Assembly (NCBI GenBank): GCA_010015655.1
Contig: ML976674.1
Span: 258,234-305,845, forward strand
Reading direction: 5' to 3'
From: Bimuria novae-zelandiae CBS 107.79
Taxonomy: Eukaryota; Ascomycota; Dothideomycetes; Pleosporales; Didymosphaeriaceae
DNA length: 47,612 nucleotides
Each line of letters starts with the position of its first letter. Position 1 is the stretch's first letter. Below, piece after piece: positions 11,433-23,608 of the stretch. The position numbers and the translations under genes were made by a program. The notes below the pieces were generated by a model. The model made no database searches. It saw only the letters and a program-made list of their open reading frames with translations, and had not been told where the DNA came from.

Positions 11433-12620
11433 ATGAGAGACGATGTAATTAAGGAAATTACACTAACTTTTCTTATTACTAGAGTTTTGTACGGTATGCT
11501 AATTAATTCTAAGAGGCCTATAGGCTATAGACTATAGGCGTTAATAGTGCAGGCAATTATTAAGCGCATAAAGGTAGGGTAAAAAAACTACAAGATTTAT
11601 AGATCTCTTAGAGTTAACACTAAAACTATGTAGAAATACTAACTTAATCTAGAAGCGTTTAGTTAGCCATACCCTCCGCGATATGTTAAAATTGGTCGGC
11701 CACCATTGCTGCGTTAATGCTATAAAGACGGCCTGTTGGAGTTCCTACGGGGCAAACCTACGGTATATCTCGATGAGATGTAGGCCTTCTTGTGCGACGA
11801 CTTCGACTTACAGGTGTCGATAGCCACTATCACGAGATTTCTCGCTGGTATAAGGTGGAGTCGAAAAGCTGCGTTAAAAGCTACCAGGGAGCGCTATAAA
11901 GGCCTCCGTCGGGTGTTTCGTGCACGCTGCCAACAAATATATAAACCAGAGCAGGTCGTTTGCCTCGACGAGAGCGCCTGCAATGAGAGAATCGGCGATA
12001 GAAAGTATGCCTGGTCACCTGTAAACACGCTGGCAGACGTACAATACTTAGCGCAATGCACGGAGAGGTGGAGCTTGCTCCCTGCCATAGATATAGACGG
12101 TTACGTTGATTATGTCCTATACTAAGGAGTAATCACCGTAGATTTAATAGAGGAGTTTCTGGCGAATAAAGTACTCCCTTATTGCAATCCTTAGCTAGGT
12201 AAATAATTAGTAATAGTCCTTAATAATACCTCTATCTACAGGTTAGAAAAGATTGTCTTATTATGCGCGGAGGCGGGCGTTGTACTTAAATATTTACTGC
12301 CATACTCGCTAGATTTTAACCCGATTAAGTAGACCTTTAAGGCGTTAAAAAACTAGATAAAAAAGCACTACGAACGCGCTTATACGTATAAGGATTTTGC
12401 TTACTTCTTAAAGGAGGTAGTATAGAACGTATACTATAATTAGGCGGAATCCGCGCAAGGATTCTTTAAGTTCTATAGGTAGGTGCTGTAGGTGCTAGAT
12501 AAGATAGAACACTAAAGGATTAGTATCTACGATAATATCGCGGAGGTCGCTAAAAGTCGCCCGCTATTATCTAAAACTTTAGCTTTAATAGCTAGAGAAG
12601 GTGTAACTAATGTCGCTAAA
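11433..12620 (+). pseudogene. DDE_3 (Tc1/mariner-type) transposase, inactivated
   Basis: Starts at ATG 11433 (MRDDVIKEI), placed inside the terminal repeat. The central part is still open for 111 codons (11790-12125) and holds the first catalytic Asp in VVCLDESACNERIGDRKYAW (Asp codon 11967-11969). The second catalytic motif is VIVLNNTS near 12210, where Asp has become Asn. The third is LLPYSLDFNPIKxTFKALK near 12298-12350, where the catalytic Glu has become Lys. Both are G-to-A changes, so RIP removed two of the three catalytic residues besides adding stops. The family cuts and pastes DNA at TA sites. The C-terminal end is approximate. Confidence 0.85.
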
Positions 12621-14274
12621 TTAATTAATATTATTTATTTTGCGATATCTGTTATAGGTAAAGAGTTATAAAGGGAAAGATATTATTGGCGTGGATAAAG
12701 TATAGTGTTTTTAGCAGGTCTTAGCGCCTTTATAAGTAACTTTATTACTAGACAGGCGCGCGTACGCGTGGACTTAGTTAAATTTTAATTAGAAAATGGC
12801 CTGTGCGCAGTGTATAGAACCTCTTTACCAACGTTACTAGCTCTTTACACTAAATTATCTCTCTCCCTACGCAACCTCTCACGCTGTTTACGCTCCTAAT
12901 CCTCTTTATATACGTCTGTGGCACCCTCCTCATCGCTCTCTGTGAGTCTATTATACCTAGATCGCCACCGAATCGCCATCCTGCGGAGGCGGAGGAGCAA
13001 CGGCACCGGCAACATAAAATACTACTCTTACATAGTGTATAGTATCCCCGCGTTAAACAGATCTATTAGCATATTAAGGTTAATTTGCCCCCGTTAAACA
13101 ACGTTATTAAATACCTAATTAACTTTAAACAGCTCTCTAGCCAGTGCTTAGTTTCTTTACTAGTTAAAAAAGTGCTAAGTTTAATAGGCAAGCTCTATCG
13201 TGTTTCTATAAGTTAAGTCTTACTATGCTAACGTTAAAGAGCTCCCTAAGGTTGTAGACAGCGTCTTAACCTATTACTACTAGCTAATAATTTAACTCTG
13301 TGCTAACTAGCTTATAGAGAGAGAGCTAGCGGCGATAACCTTTATAAAGTTATCTATATTAAGCTCGGATCTGGCACCTTTTTTGGCTAATTTCTACGAC
13401 GCCTTCTCCTTTGCAGACCTCTCTCTGGCCAGCGAGAGACTTAGGCGTATATTGTTATGTGGCTCGTTAACTATACACCTGCCCTTTGTTATATCGCGCG
13501 CCTATGCCGCCACTATAGTACTACTCGCTAAGTAATAGTTCTTAAAACAATTAGGTTGCCTAGGCGTACGTTTAACCCAGCATACGTACGGATAGTTACT
13601 ATAGTAGGTATCCTAGCATCGCTATTAATCACGTATAGTAACTATAGGGCCCTTACTAACGGTAGTATGTACGAGGACTTCTAGCAGGTTATATAACTAG
13701 CGCTAAGTTACGATAAGTCGCGGTAGAGAGCTCTAAGAGCTCTATAAGCTAAATACCCCCTTATTACGCGTCTAATTATTTTAGCTAGTTTCTAGCTCTA
13801 ATAGTGTTAAATTAAAGTTAACGTAAGTTATTTTAGTAATAGACTCCTCCTTTAACTCGTACGCGCGCTCGACGACCTATATAAAGGTAATGCTATTACT
13901 ACGTTTAAGAGACTACGCAAGTCTCTATCGCTCGGGTATCTATAGTATATATATAACCGCGGTTAAGTTTTTTACCGCAGTTTTAATAGGGGGAGTTAAC
14001 TCTAAGAGGTCTTGTATAATATTATCTACCTACTGCCAGAGCTCTGCGCAAAAGTACGTACGTATCCTTATTTTAGTATTAAAATTAGTCCTAACTTCCT
14101 CCTTGCGTAGGAACGCGCGCTAGCGGCAGGTAATATATAGCTTAACTTTATATAATTCTAGTAATTTGTTAAATACCCCTTTATTACACGTTTAGCTATT
14201 ATTATTAATCTCTAGTAGCGGCGTCGGCGCGTTAACTTTGCTAAAAATCGAAGCCTACTCGTCGTCGTTAAATA

Positions 14275-16164
14275 CCCGCGCTACTCGCTAACCCTACGGG
14301 TTGGCGCTGCGCAGCTCAACGTAACTTCGTGGCTTAACGTAACTTTATAACGCGCTTTTTACTCTATCCTTACTTTATAACCCATAAAAATGCCTAAATT
14401 CTACGGCGAAAGTTACGAAATTAAGGAGCGCATCTTAGCTTGTATCTCTAGCTTTTTTAATAGAGAAATACCTAATATTATGGCTACAGCACGCGACTAG
14501 TGCGTGCCTGTTTCGCGACTTTAAGCGCGCGTTAAAGGCAGAACGAGCCGCTATAACTACACTAGGTCAAATCTACGCCTCTCGCCAGTGTAAGATAAAG
14601 CTCTAAAGTTATATATACGCCGCTATAATAGTATTAGCATGCCTTATCTTATGCCGTAGCTAAAAGGCGCTGCCTAGTACATCCTTAACCGCGCGCATCC
14701 TAACGGCAGCGCTTTACTACTTAGTAAAGACTAGACTACGCGGTGGCTACACTAGAATCCTAAGTGCCGCCGTATAAAGCAGAAGTCGCAGGATATTAAT
14801 AGAATAGTAATAGCAATAATAGAAGTATATTCTTAGCATTTTACTAAGCTTAAGAAGGTTATTAATGCCTACGGCATCACCGCATTAGACACCTATAATA
14901 TAGACGAAACCAGGTTCCGTATAGGCGTTGGCGATAGCTAATAGATTGTTACTATAGAGTTAAATCGCCCTTAGGTCTCCGCGTCAGAGACCTTGCGCGA
15001 TTATGTTACCTTAATTAAATTAATCTCTAGTAATAGCAAGGTCTTTAATCCTATGCTTATCGTGTAGGGCGTTAATTACCTTTATTAATAGTATACTAAT
15101 ACCACGCTGCCTAATAATTATATAATTACTACGTCGATATCTAGCTATACTAATAATTTAATATTAATTAAGTGACTAAAGTTTTTTAAAAAATAGACGT
15201 ATGCGTGGTAGAAGGGCGTATAGTAATTACTTATATTTAATAGATTTAGTAGCTATCTAACTATTAAGTTTATTAAGTACTGCGATAGGTATAATATAAT
15301 ACCTTTCTCGCTACTACCTTACGCATCTTATCACCTGCAGCCTCTTAACGTCGTTTGTTTTTAGCCGTTAAAGAACAATTACAAGAAGGCTATAGAGATA
15401 GCTACACGTACTAGGTGCACTAACTTTAATAAAGTTAAATTTCTACACGCGTATCACGGTATTAGAATAGCTACTTTTAAACGCAGCACTATACTTAGTG
15501 CTTAAGAAAAGTTAGGTATCTTTCTATTTAATTTAGAAATTATATATATAAAGCTGCCTATAGTGCGTACGCCATTACTATTACTTTTATTCGTAGTTAA
15601 TTTATTACCTATCGCTAACACGCCTATATCGTACTAATAGTAGCATAAAAAGATATCGCGCGCTCTAGAAAGGAGTAATATTTCCAGCTATAGGCTTAAA
15701 AAGTTCCTAAAAAGCTTATAATTGCTCATTAATAGTCTCGCGCTGGCCTAGCAAGACCTTTTAGCTATTACTATAGCGGCCTAATAGCGCCAGAAAAGGC
15801 AGGTTAAAGATGCCAGGCAGGTATAGAAAGGTGGCGTAGTCACCGTAAAGGCAGCGCGACAAGCTATTAATTATCGTATAAAGTAGGAGGCACAAAAGGC
15901 TGCTAGACAGGCTATAAAAACGTACAAGGACGCGCACTTGCAGGCGCCATAAAGTCAGCCCCGGCAGGTGCCATCTCTTAGAGAGATGACAGTAGATCCT
16001 GCCCTACTTGCTACACTAACGCCAGCGTATATATCGCCATATAATTAAAGTCTTCGCCGTCAAAATCATCCTCGAATGTCAATTCGCTATAAAAAGTGAC
16101 GTTGAGCCGAGAAGTTACGTTGAGCTGCGCAGCGCCAACCCGCAGGGTTGGCAAGTGGCGCGGG
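14275..16164 (+). mobile_element. Complete Fot-like DNA transposon, 1890 bp (Fot-2), inserted in the mariner-like element
   Basis: Terminal inverted repeats of about 75 bp start CCCGCGC(T/C)AC and contain an internal hairpin (AACCC..GGGTT) and two direct copies of AACGTAACTT. TA is duplicated at 14273-14274 and 16165-16166. Removing it restores the minus-strand frame of the host element. It is a sister of the 18766-20654 element, which is one base shorter. Confidence 0.92.
14391..16000 (+). pseudogene. Fot-2 transposase, inactivated by RIP
   Basis: ATG 14391 opens MPKFYGESYEIKERILACIS. Further on come the pogo/Fot DDE landmarks: YNIDETRFRIGVGDS (around 14897-14940, first catalytic Asp in the IDET box) and YASYHLQPLNVVCF (around 15325-15365; family HxLQPLDVxxF, the third acidic residue now Asn). 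Many in-frame TAG/TAA codons. Its closest relative in the window is the minus-strand copy starting at 20541. Confidence 0.85.
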
Positions 16165-16646
16165 TACCCCCCCATTACGCGAATGCTCTTTCTCTGGCGA
16201 CGCAGGCCTCTGAGCTAACTGAGGTTCTTCGTCCTCGGGGTAATCGTCAACGTATATATGAAAGTCGTCGTCGTCAACGCCCTCTGGCAGAGGTTGTTCC
16301 TCCTCTGTAGGTCCTTCCTCCTCTATGCCGGCAAATCGTACGACGGCCAGGGGTGCCCTCGTCGATGGGGCTTTTTTTGGCGCCCTGCGCTTCCTCGGAG
16401 GGTTGCGGCCAGCGTCAAACACCTGTTTTGCCTTCCTTTTGCGGGTACTCGGCATGATACATTCACTACACGGCAACTGACTGCCTTTATACACCTCGTA
16501 GAAAGTTGATTTTCCTGTATTACATCGTCTCTCATATAATTTTAGGTGTAGGGCGATGAAAGCGGGGAAGCGATTACCTAAAAAGCGTGCAGCCACTCAG
16601 AAACTCGCCCCAAGTGGGTCGGGACGGTCTTTTGCAAAGCGTTATA

Positions 16647-18763
16647 CCGTGCCCGTGCACCCAACGCGCGCCGTTAGCCAACGCGCGGAATTAGCCCTAG
16701 TTATTACTAGTAAACTTAGGGCCGTAGAGTTACATACAATAGTTGTTATTACTAGATTTTCTAGTAGAGTGATCTATAGGCCTATGCGACAGAATTTGCT
16801 ACTAAAATTTATATAGTTAAAGTATTTTATGGCTATAGCTGTTTACTATAGGTGTAGGTGCTAAGCACGGCTTATAAGTAATACTACTACTTTATATAGC
16901 TATAGAACTACGTTTTTACCTCTTTTTAACTCCTTATTACTGTAAGGCCTTGCGCTTACGTTTTTGTATAGTCTAAGATCTATTTTAAAAGTTACGCTAC
17001 TATTTCTTACGTGCTCTTTTAGCTTTGCGCGTATTAATAGCTTAGCGCTCTTTTACACGCTTTCTCTCTTACTCTTTCTTCTTCCTTACTACTATCTAGC
17101 GCTTCTCTTCTGTAATTTACTTTTTGTACGCTATAGCAGTAGCCTTTAACTTTCTTACCTTTTCTTTTTAGAACTCCTCCTCCTCTACCTTACGCTTTAC
17201 TAACCTTATCCGTGTGCGCGCTTCTTGAAAGGAGCGAGGAGTCCACATTATGTATAGTTCCTAGTACTTGTAGTGTTGTAGTAAAGCTAGAGGCTTGCCT
17301 TGCTTTTCTCGCTTCCTCTTAGTAGTAAGAGCGTCTATTAGACCTTTATTTTCGCTCCTTATAAGGGTGTTTTAGATAGCTATATAGTAGAGTAATTATT
17401 AAATAATTAATACATCCTTCTCTATTGCACCCCTTAACGCACGCCTTACTACTTAATTTAAAACCCTCTACTATTCTTTTTTATAAATAGTAGCGTTAGA
17501 GTCGCTATCTTCTATAGTCTCGGAGTCGCTGTCTATAAACTTATCTAGTATAATATTAGGGTTAAATAGGCTCACGCCCACTGCCTTAAAGGAGCTAAGT
17601 ATATTTAATTTAGTAAAGCTAGCCACCTAGGCATCCTAGAATAGCGAGAAGAAGTCAGGCTTCTTTACTAGTACTAGGCCTTTATGCTTAAAAAGGCGCT
17701 CTCCTAGCTTCTTTAAGTATGCTATACTAAGAGGCTTAAATATTACTATATTAAGCGGCTGAAGCGTGTGCGTGCTGTAAGGTAGATAGATACCTATAAG
17801 AATTTTATGCTAGTGGTAATACTCTAAAAACTCTTTAGTTAGGTAACTCTTATAGTTATCTACGAGCAATAGGCGGTACTTTCTTTAAGCTTTAGATATA
17901 GTAAAGCGCTAGAATACCTGTTATAGCCAAGTAAGGCCTAGGCCGTCGTTGCTCCAGCCACTAGGTAATACTTTAAAGAAGGCTATATGTTCTCCCACCT
18001 TTACATCCTCCACCCAGGTGGTCTGAATATTCTGAGATTTAGCCAGATATATGAGGTCTAGAGGAAGAGCAGATCTATTCGCGCACACACATGCTATAAG
18101 GCTTACCTACTTACGATTGCCATTCTATAGTATCTGCCTAAAGGGTTTCTTCTTAAATTAACGCTTGCTAAAGATTCTCTTTTATCTACTAATAGCTTTA
18201 ATTATAAAGCCTTTCTTGTCTATATTATATGTGTGCGCAGGCTCTATCTTATAAAACTTAATTTTATTACGTAGCGCGTCGTAGTATAGCTTGTACTTAT
18301 TACTAAAGTTAGTAATGTGGCGTTGCCGGTCTATAGATGTGGTAAATTAAGACGTAAGCTTATTATTGTGACGATCTAGGAAGCGCGATACCTAGCTCTT
18401 AAAGACCTAATACCTAGCGATATTTAAGGCGAAATTTTAAACTATCTCTTTTATAGGTGGGAGGTGTTCTTTTATAAGCTTATCTATGTACTTTACAAGC
18501 TCTGCCTCTTTCTATGGGCTAAGGTTCTAACGCATTACTATATTCTCTTAGTAAGAATGCGCACTAAGCTCTACTTTACGCGTTAAAGTTAAGTAAATAA
18601 CGCTATGCTTTTAAGCTATTTTTATTTATAGGATTTTCTTTCTTAGAGGTGTACTTTTTGCTTCTGCAACTGCTTCGTTAATGCCTATTATTATTATTAT
18701 GCTGTGTTAGGATAAAAAAGTGTTATGTAGATGGTATTCCGCGCGTTGGGTGCACGGGCACGG
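16647..18763 (-). mobile_element. Complete Fot/Tan1-like DNA transposon, 2117 bp (Fot-3)
   Basis: Perfect 24-bp terminal inverted repeats beginning CCGTGCCCGTGCACCCAACG (16647) and ending with its complement at 18763. Near the left end CCAACGCGCG occurs a second time about 17 bp further in. TA lies at 16645-16646 and 18764-18765; the latter is shared with the next element. Confidence 0.92.
16990..18680 (-). pseudogene. Fot-3 transposase, inactivated by RIP
   Basis: Minus-strand translation shows LSTLQHAHTLQPLNIVIFKP (around 17730-17790), the HTLQPLDVxxFxPLS box of Tan1/Fot5-type DDE transposases with the catalytic Asp mutated to Asn, followed by LVKKPDFFSLF and an acidic tail (DSDSETIEDSDSNAT). 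Stops of RIP type are frequent. The N-terminus lies near 18680 but no start codon can be fixed. Confidence 0.75.
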
Positions 18764-18765
18764 TA

Positions 18766-20654
18766 CTCGCCCTACACGCCAACCGGAGGTTGGCCCTGCG
18801 TAGCCCAACGTAACTTCGCAGCCCAACGTAACTTTGTATAGAGAATTAAAATTAATCTAGTCTTTTGACAGCGTAGACTTTAATTATATAGGCTAATATA
18901 CAGTGGAGTTGGTGTAGTAAGTAGGGCAGGATCTACAGTTATCTCTCTAAGAGATAGGACCTATTAGGGCTAATTTTGTAGTCTCTGCAAGTGGGCGTCC
19001 TTGTACGTTTTTATAGCCTTTTAAGTAACCTTTTAAGCCTTAAGCTCTATACGTTAATTAATTGCTTATTACGCTACTTTGACGGTTACTACACTACCTT
19101 TTTATACTAGCCTTTTATCTTTAATCTGCCTTTTTTAGCGTTATTAAGCTACTACGGTAATATCTATAAGGTCGCGCTGGGCTAGCGCGAGACTATCGAT
19201 TAGTAATTGCAAGCTTTCTAGGAATTTTGTAAGCCTTCTACTTAATATATTACTTCTTTCTAGGGCGCGCGACATTTTTTAATGCTGCCGCTAATATACT
19301 ATAGGTGTATTAGCGATAGGGCTTGAATTAATAGTAGATAGAACTAATGGGGATGGCGTCTGGATAGGTGCTAGTAGCTTTATGTAAATAAGCTCTAGAT
19401 TAAATAGAAAGATCCTAGCTTTCTCTTAGGCGCTTAGGATTGTGCTGCACTTAAATATATCTATCTTAATCTTATAGATCGCATGTAAAAATTCGACTTT
19501 GTTAAAGTCTGTGTAGCTAGTTCGGGTGGCTATCTCTATAGCCTTTTTGTAATTCTGCTTTAATGGCTGAAAACAGACGACGTCTAGAGGCTGTAGATAA
19601 TGTGATAAATGTGGCAATAGTAAGAAGGAGAGTATCTTATAATTATTATAAAACTGTATAAACTTAATAGTAAGGTGGCTACTAAATCTATTAAATATAA
19701 GTAATTACTATACGCCTTTCTGACGCGCGCGCGTTTGTATTTTAAAGAACTTTAGCTACTTTATTAAAATAGAGTTATTAGTATATCCTAATATTAATGT
19801 GGCGATTATATAGCTATTAGGCAGCGCCGTATTTGTATACTAGTAATAAAGGTAATTAACGGCCTGTACGACGAGCATGGGTTCGAGCACCTCTTTATTA
19901 CTAGAGATTAATTTAATACTTATAATATAATCGCGCGTCGTTTCTAACGCAGAGACATAAAGATAATTAAACTTTATAGTAATAATCTATTCATTACTAC
20001 TAACGCCTATGCGGAAGCTAGTTTCGTCTATATTATAGGTGTCTAATGGGGTGACGCTGTAGGTGTATATTACCTTTTTAAGCTTAATAAAATAATGGCT
20101 ATAAGCTTTAAACGTCACTATTACTATACGATTAATATGCTGCGACTTCTACTTTATGTAGCGATAGTTTAGATTTCTTAATAGCTATCGCGATAGTTAG
20201 TTCTTACTAAGTAAGGAAGCTCTGCTATCGGGGTGCGCGCGATTAAGGATATATTAAGTAGCACCTTTTAACTATGGCATAAGGCATGGCATGCTAATAG
20301 TGTCGTAGCGACGTATATATGACTTTAGCGCTTTATCCTGGGTCTCTAAGAGTCGTAGATTCGTGCTGCTGCGGTCATGGCGGCTGATCCAGCCTCCAGC
20401 GCGCGCTTAAAGTCGCGAAACAGGCACGCTCCATTCGCGTGCTGTAGCTGCAAAATTAGGTATTTCTAAGCTAGAAAAACTAGAGAGACAATTAGAGATA
20501 CGCTGCTTAATTTTATAGCTTTCGCCATAATATTTAAGCATGGTTATGGGTTGTTTATTAAGAAAATAAAAAAATCCGCGACAAAAAGTTACGTTAGGCT
20601 GCGAAGTTACGTTGGGCTGCGCAGGGCCAACCTCCGGTTGGCGTGTGGGGCGAG
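18766..20654 (-). mobile_element. Complete Fot-like DNA transposon, 1889 bp (Fot-4), sister of Fot-2
   Basis: Terminal repeats of about 75 bp start CTCGCCC(T/C)ACACGCCAACC and hold the hairpin CCAACC..GGTTGG plus two direct AACGTAACTT units. Layout matches Fot-2 but the outermost bases differ, so it is a separate lineage. TA at 18764-18765 and 20655-20656. Confidence 0.92.
18990..20541 (-). pseudogene. Fot-4 transposase, inactivated by RIP
   Basis: Starts at ATG 20541 (MLKYYGESYKIKQRI), paralogous to the start of Fot-2. The C-terminal third is still open at 19426-19617 and contains SHYLQPLDVVCFQPL, where the third catalytic acid is still Asp, unlike in Fot-2, then NYKKAIEIATRTSY and FNKVEFLHA. 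RIP-type stops elsewhere inactivate it. Confidence 0.85.
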
Positions 20655-20656
20655 TA

Positions 20657-23608
20657 GTAGAATTTCCCTTAGAGATTGGTAAAATAATTATTATAAGACA
20701 CTTTTATTTAATAAAGAATAAAGATACCTTGTATAAATAGTTAATAATGCTTAAGAAGTATCATGTACTATCTAAGGCTATTTATTAACGCGATTTAATT
20801 ACACGATATAAAGCCCTTTAGACGCCGCCCCGTGGCAAGAAGGTTAAAGAATAGCTACGATCTTAGGTAAAGGTTACTAATATGTGCATCGCTGCAGGTA
20901 TACTTAAGATATTTAGATCTAGGATATAAGAAGACTTTCTTATTACCTATAAAATAATTAATTCTAAGTATAGTATATTAGGCCTGGAAGCCTTAATTAA
21001 GCTAAAGAATACTAGCAATACTATTTTATTAGTAAAAAACTACGTTAATAAATTTATAACCTACCTTAAGCGTGTTTAACTAATATTAATAAGACTTAAC
21101 TTTATAGCTACAGAACTAGACGCTCCTAAGTCTTAGTAGTAGTAGTAAAAAAGCATAATAATAAAGATAGGCCTTATTACCTATGCGGTCTAAAACTTTA
21201 CTACACTAAATACTAGTTAATTAACGCTAAGTACCTAAGATAACTAAAGAACTATACTAATATAGTTAGTTAAAAGAAGCTAAATACCACCTTTACTACT
21301 AATTATAACCTAAAAGATAAGATTAATAAGGCACTTAATAAGTAGCGTGTAAAGTAGTAAAATAGGAATATTACTATAGATAATAATAATCTACCTACTA
21401 AACTAACTGCGAACACGGTACTATTTATGTCTTAAGATAAAAACTAAGAGCTCTACGCTCTATGTAAGAAGGAAGAGCTTCGTGCTTTACACGAGAACTA
21501 AGAGCTTCGCGCTCTATATAAGGATGCTAATAAGGATTTACCTTAGTTAACTATGGACGAGGACATGATGCCTAAGCGCAACCTATATATAGCTATTAGT
21601 ATAGAAGAAGATATTAATAAACTTAGTAATTAATAAATACCTAATCTTAGCTCTAATACCTACGTTATTAATAGTAAAAACTAGGTAGGATAGATAAGGG
21701 AGTATAACGTTAGTAGTACTAATTTTATAGGCGCTAGTATAGGCCGCGTTTTAATTACTACCTAAAGAAGTATAAAGCTTAAGGTAAAAATACTAATAGG
21801 AATTAAAATATTAAAACTTACTTATATTACCTATATTAAAGGATTTATTATTAATTTTATTAGCCTAGCACGTTGCCGCAAGATTAATATATATTTTAAT
21901 TTAGGCTAAGACCTACTATATAAGAGTAATCTAAAGACGATACTTGCATATTTAGAATATAATAGAGGTTACTGGCTGGTAGATGCCGATGCATCCTGCT
22001 ATCTAAAGCCTACGCCGTTATTATCTTTCGGAACTACTTATAGACCATCGAAGGCTCCGCGCCCAGACCAGATTGTTAACGCAAAGATAGCTTATCAGAT
22101 ATAGGGTTATCTAGGCAATAAAGCTATGGAACACCTAATAGCAAATATTAATAGAATTATTATTAAAGGCGATACGAACGACTTTTATGCAATCTATACA
22201 GAGTTAAAATTAATAAAATAGATATCTTAGAGATAATAAGAGGATTAAGTAAAAAAGCCTTTCTAGAAAATTGTAATTAATGTAATTTAATTAGTACTAT
22301 AAGGAGAAGCCTACTTAAACGATAATTAATAGGCTAGTTACTTAGTTAACTAATACTTAAAGTGGCATAAAGTTTTTACTTTCCTAAATTAATTAAAGCC
22401 TTTTCTAAAGAGATAAGTTATTTAGAATATACGTAAGATACAGCGTATCTTTACTTAAAACGTAATAACTATTAAGGCTAATAATAATTACGGATTTAAT
22501 ATATTATTAAATACACTTAAGGACCTTTGCAAGGACCTTAGCATTTAATATAAGCTATAAGTAGAATATATAGAGGAGTAGAATAGACTAGCAGAAAGAG
22601 CAAGATTACTTCTTATTATTTAAGCAAGACCTATAAGGATTTAGGCAGGACTAATAAAGTCTCTAACTTATAAGCTAATTTAAGTAGCAGCATATATGCT
22701 AAATTAGACTCCTATAGAAGCATTATAATAGAAGACACTATACGAAATTATATAAGGGATAAAACTAAAGGTTTAATAGATATAACTAATAGGCTATTAA
22801 GCCTACGTACTTAATTGCTCGCTAAATCGTGTGGACAAGCTCGAATTAAGAGCTTTAATAGGCCACCTCGTTAGCTACGACTCTACTAACATTTTTAGGA
22901 TCTAGCTACCCACTAACGACCAGATTATACGCACTTAAGACGTTATTTTTAAGCCTATAAAGTTTTATAAAGGACTATAAGGCTACGCTTAAGAATTAAT
23001 AATTAAAAAGATTATTAAACTTCTTGCATTTTTAGAGACGTTTAAACTAGATAATATAGTAATTAAAGATCTTTTAATAACTTAATAACATTAATAATAA
23101 ACCTAAGACGTACCTAGACCCTCTAAGTTATAAGTATAGGATAAGGATCCTAAGGAGATTAAGCTAAGTTAACTAAAATAATTTAGTAGAGGCTTATTAA
23201 CTCTAGAATAGTTAACGCTAGGCCTATTAGACTAACAATAGCTATTAGCTATATAGCTTAAAGGCTATATACCTAATTAATATAAGAATAACGCTTAAGA
23301 CGTCAAAACTTTAATTTTAGTATAGAGAATATTATTAAAGGCTTACGACGTATACGATAAAACGCTAATCTTTAAAAACTAAAAAGATAGCACTCTTACG
23401 TCGCCTTATATAAAGAATTAATTAGTAACTACCTTAAGGCTTTTTTAACTGCTTTAAAGTCTAAGCTAATAATAAAACTATATTATATTCAGGTTCTAAA
23501 AGCTTCGTGATTATATTAAGAGCTAGAGTATTATTAGTTTAGAGAGCAGTTTGAAGAAGCTACATAAAAAGAGTATTACGAGATCTAGGGTAAAGGCTAC
23601 TTTACTAA
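20657..23608 (+). mobile_element. Copia-B, second piece: rest of gag, GAG-pre-integrase, integrase
   Basis: Continues the gag frame broken at 9488. Landmarks in the decayed frame: RSxVKVTNMCIAAGI (gag, about 20865-20905); GYLGNKAMEHLIANINRIIIKG (GAG-pre-integrase, about 22110-22170); and the integrase C-terminal part with YxAYVLNCSLNRVDKLELRALIGHLVSYDSTNIFRIWLP (about 22795-22915) and DVIFKPIKFYKG. The order gag-integrase-RT is that of Copia. It stops at GKGYFTN (about 23591-23608), where Copia-A is inserted, and resumes at 29431. Confidence 0.85.

Larger units (their letters stand above)
12790..16457 (-). pseudogene. Second, convergent gene of the mariner-like element; function unknown
   Basis: Minus-strand frame starting at ATG 16457: MPSTRKRKAKQVFDAGRNPP, then a basic NLS-like stretch and a long acidic region (residues about 50-85, rich in E and D). 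At 16167 it is cut by the Fot-like insert 14275-16164; after removing the insert the frame continues at 14274 with further acidic residues, and decayed coding (for example LLELTPPIKTAVKNL) continues to about 12800. An alternative upstream start exists at 16535 or 16596 within the terminal repeat. I do not recognise the family. A DNA-binding or regulatory partner of the transposase is an inference from position and charge only. Confidence 0.5.
11343..16644 (+). mobile_element. Tc1/mariner-like element with two convergent genes (about 3.4 kb without its own insert)
   Basis: The two ends are inverted copies of about 100 bp sharing GCTTTGCAAAAGACCGTCCC (left 11348-11367, right about 16621-16641), then TAATCGCTTCCCC and ATTATATGAGAGACGATG. 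TA flanks it at 11341-11342 and 16645-16646 (or 16643-16644; the outermost few bases of the two ends differ). A complete Fot-like element (14275-16164) is inserted in it. It carries a DDE_3-type transposase reading right and an unrelated frame reading left. Confidence 0.8.

Noticed and set aside
16258..16816. Plus-strand frames of 83 and 86 codons near the right end of the mariner-like element
   Set aside because: Antisense to the acidic second gene, or running across the junction into Fot-3.
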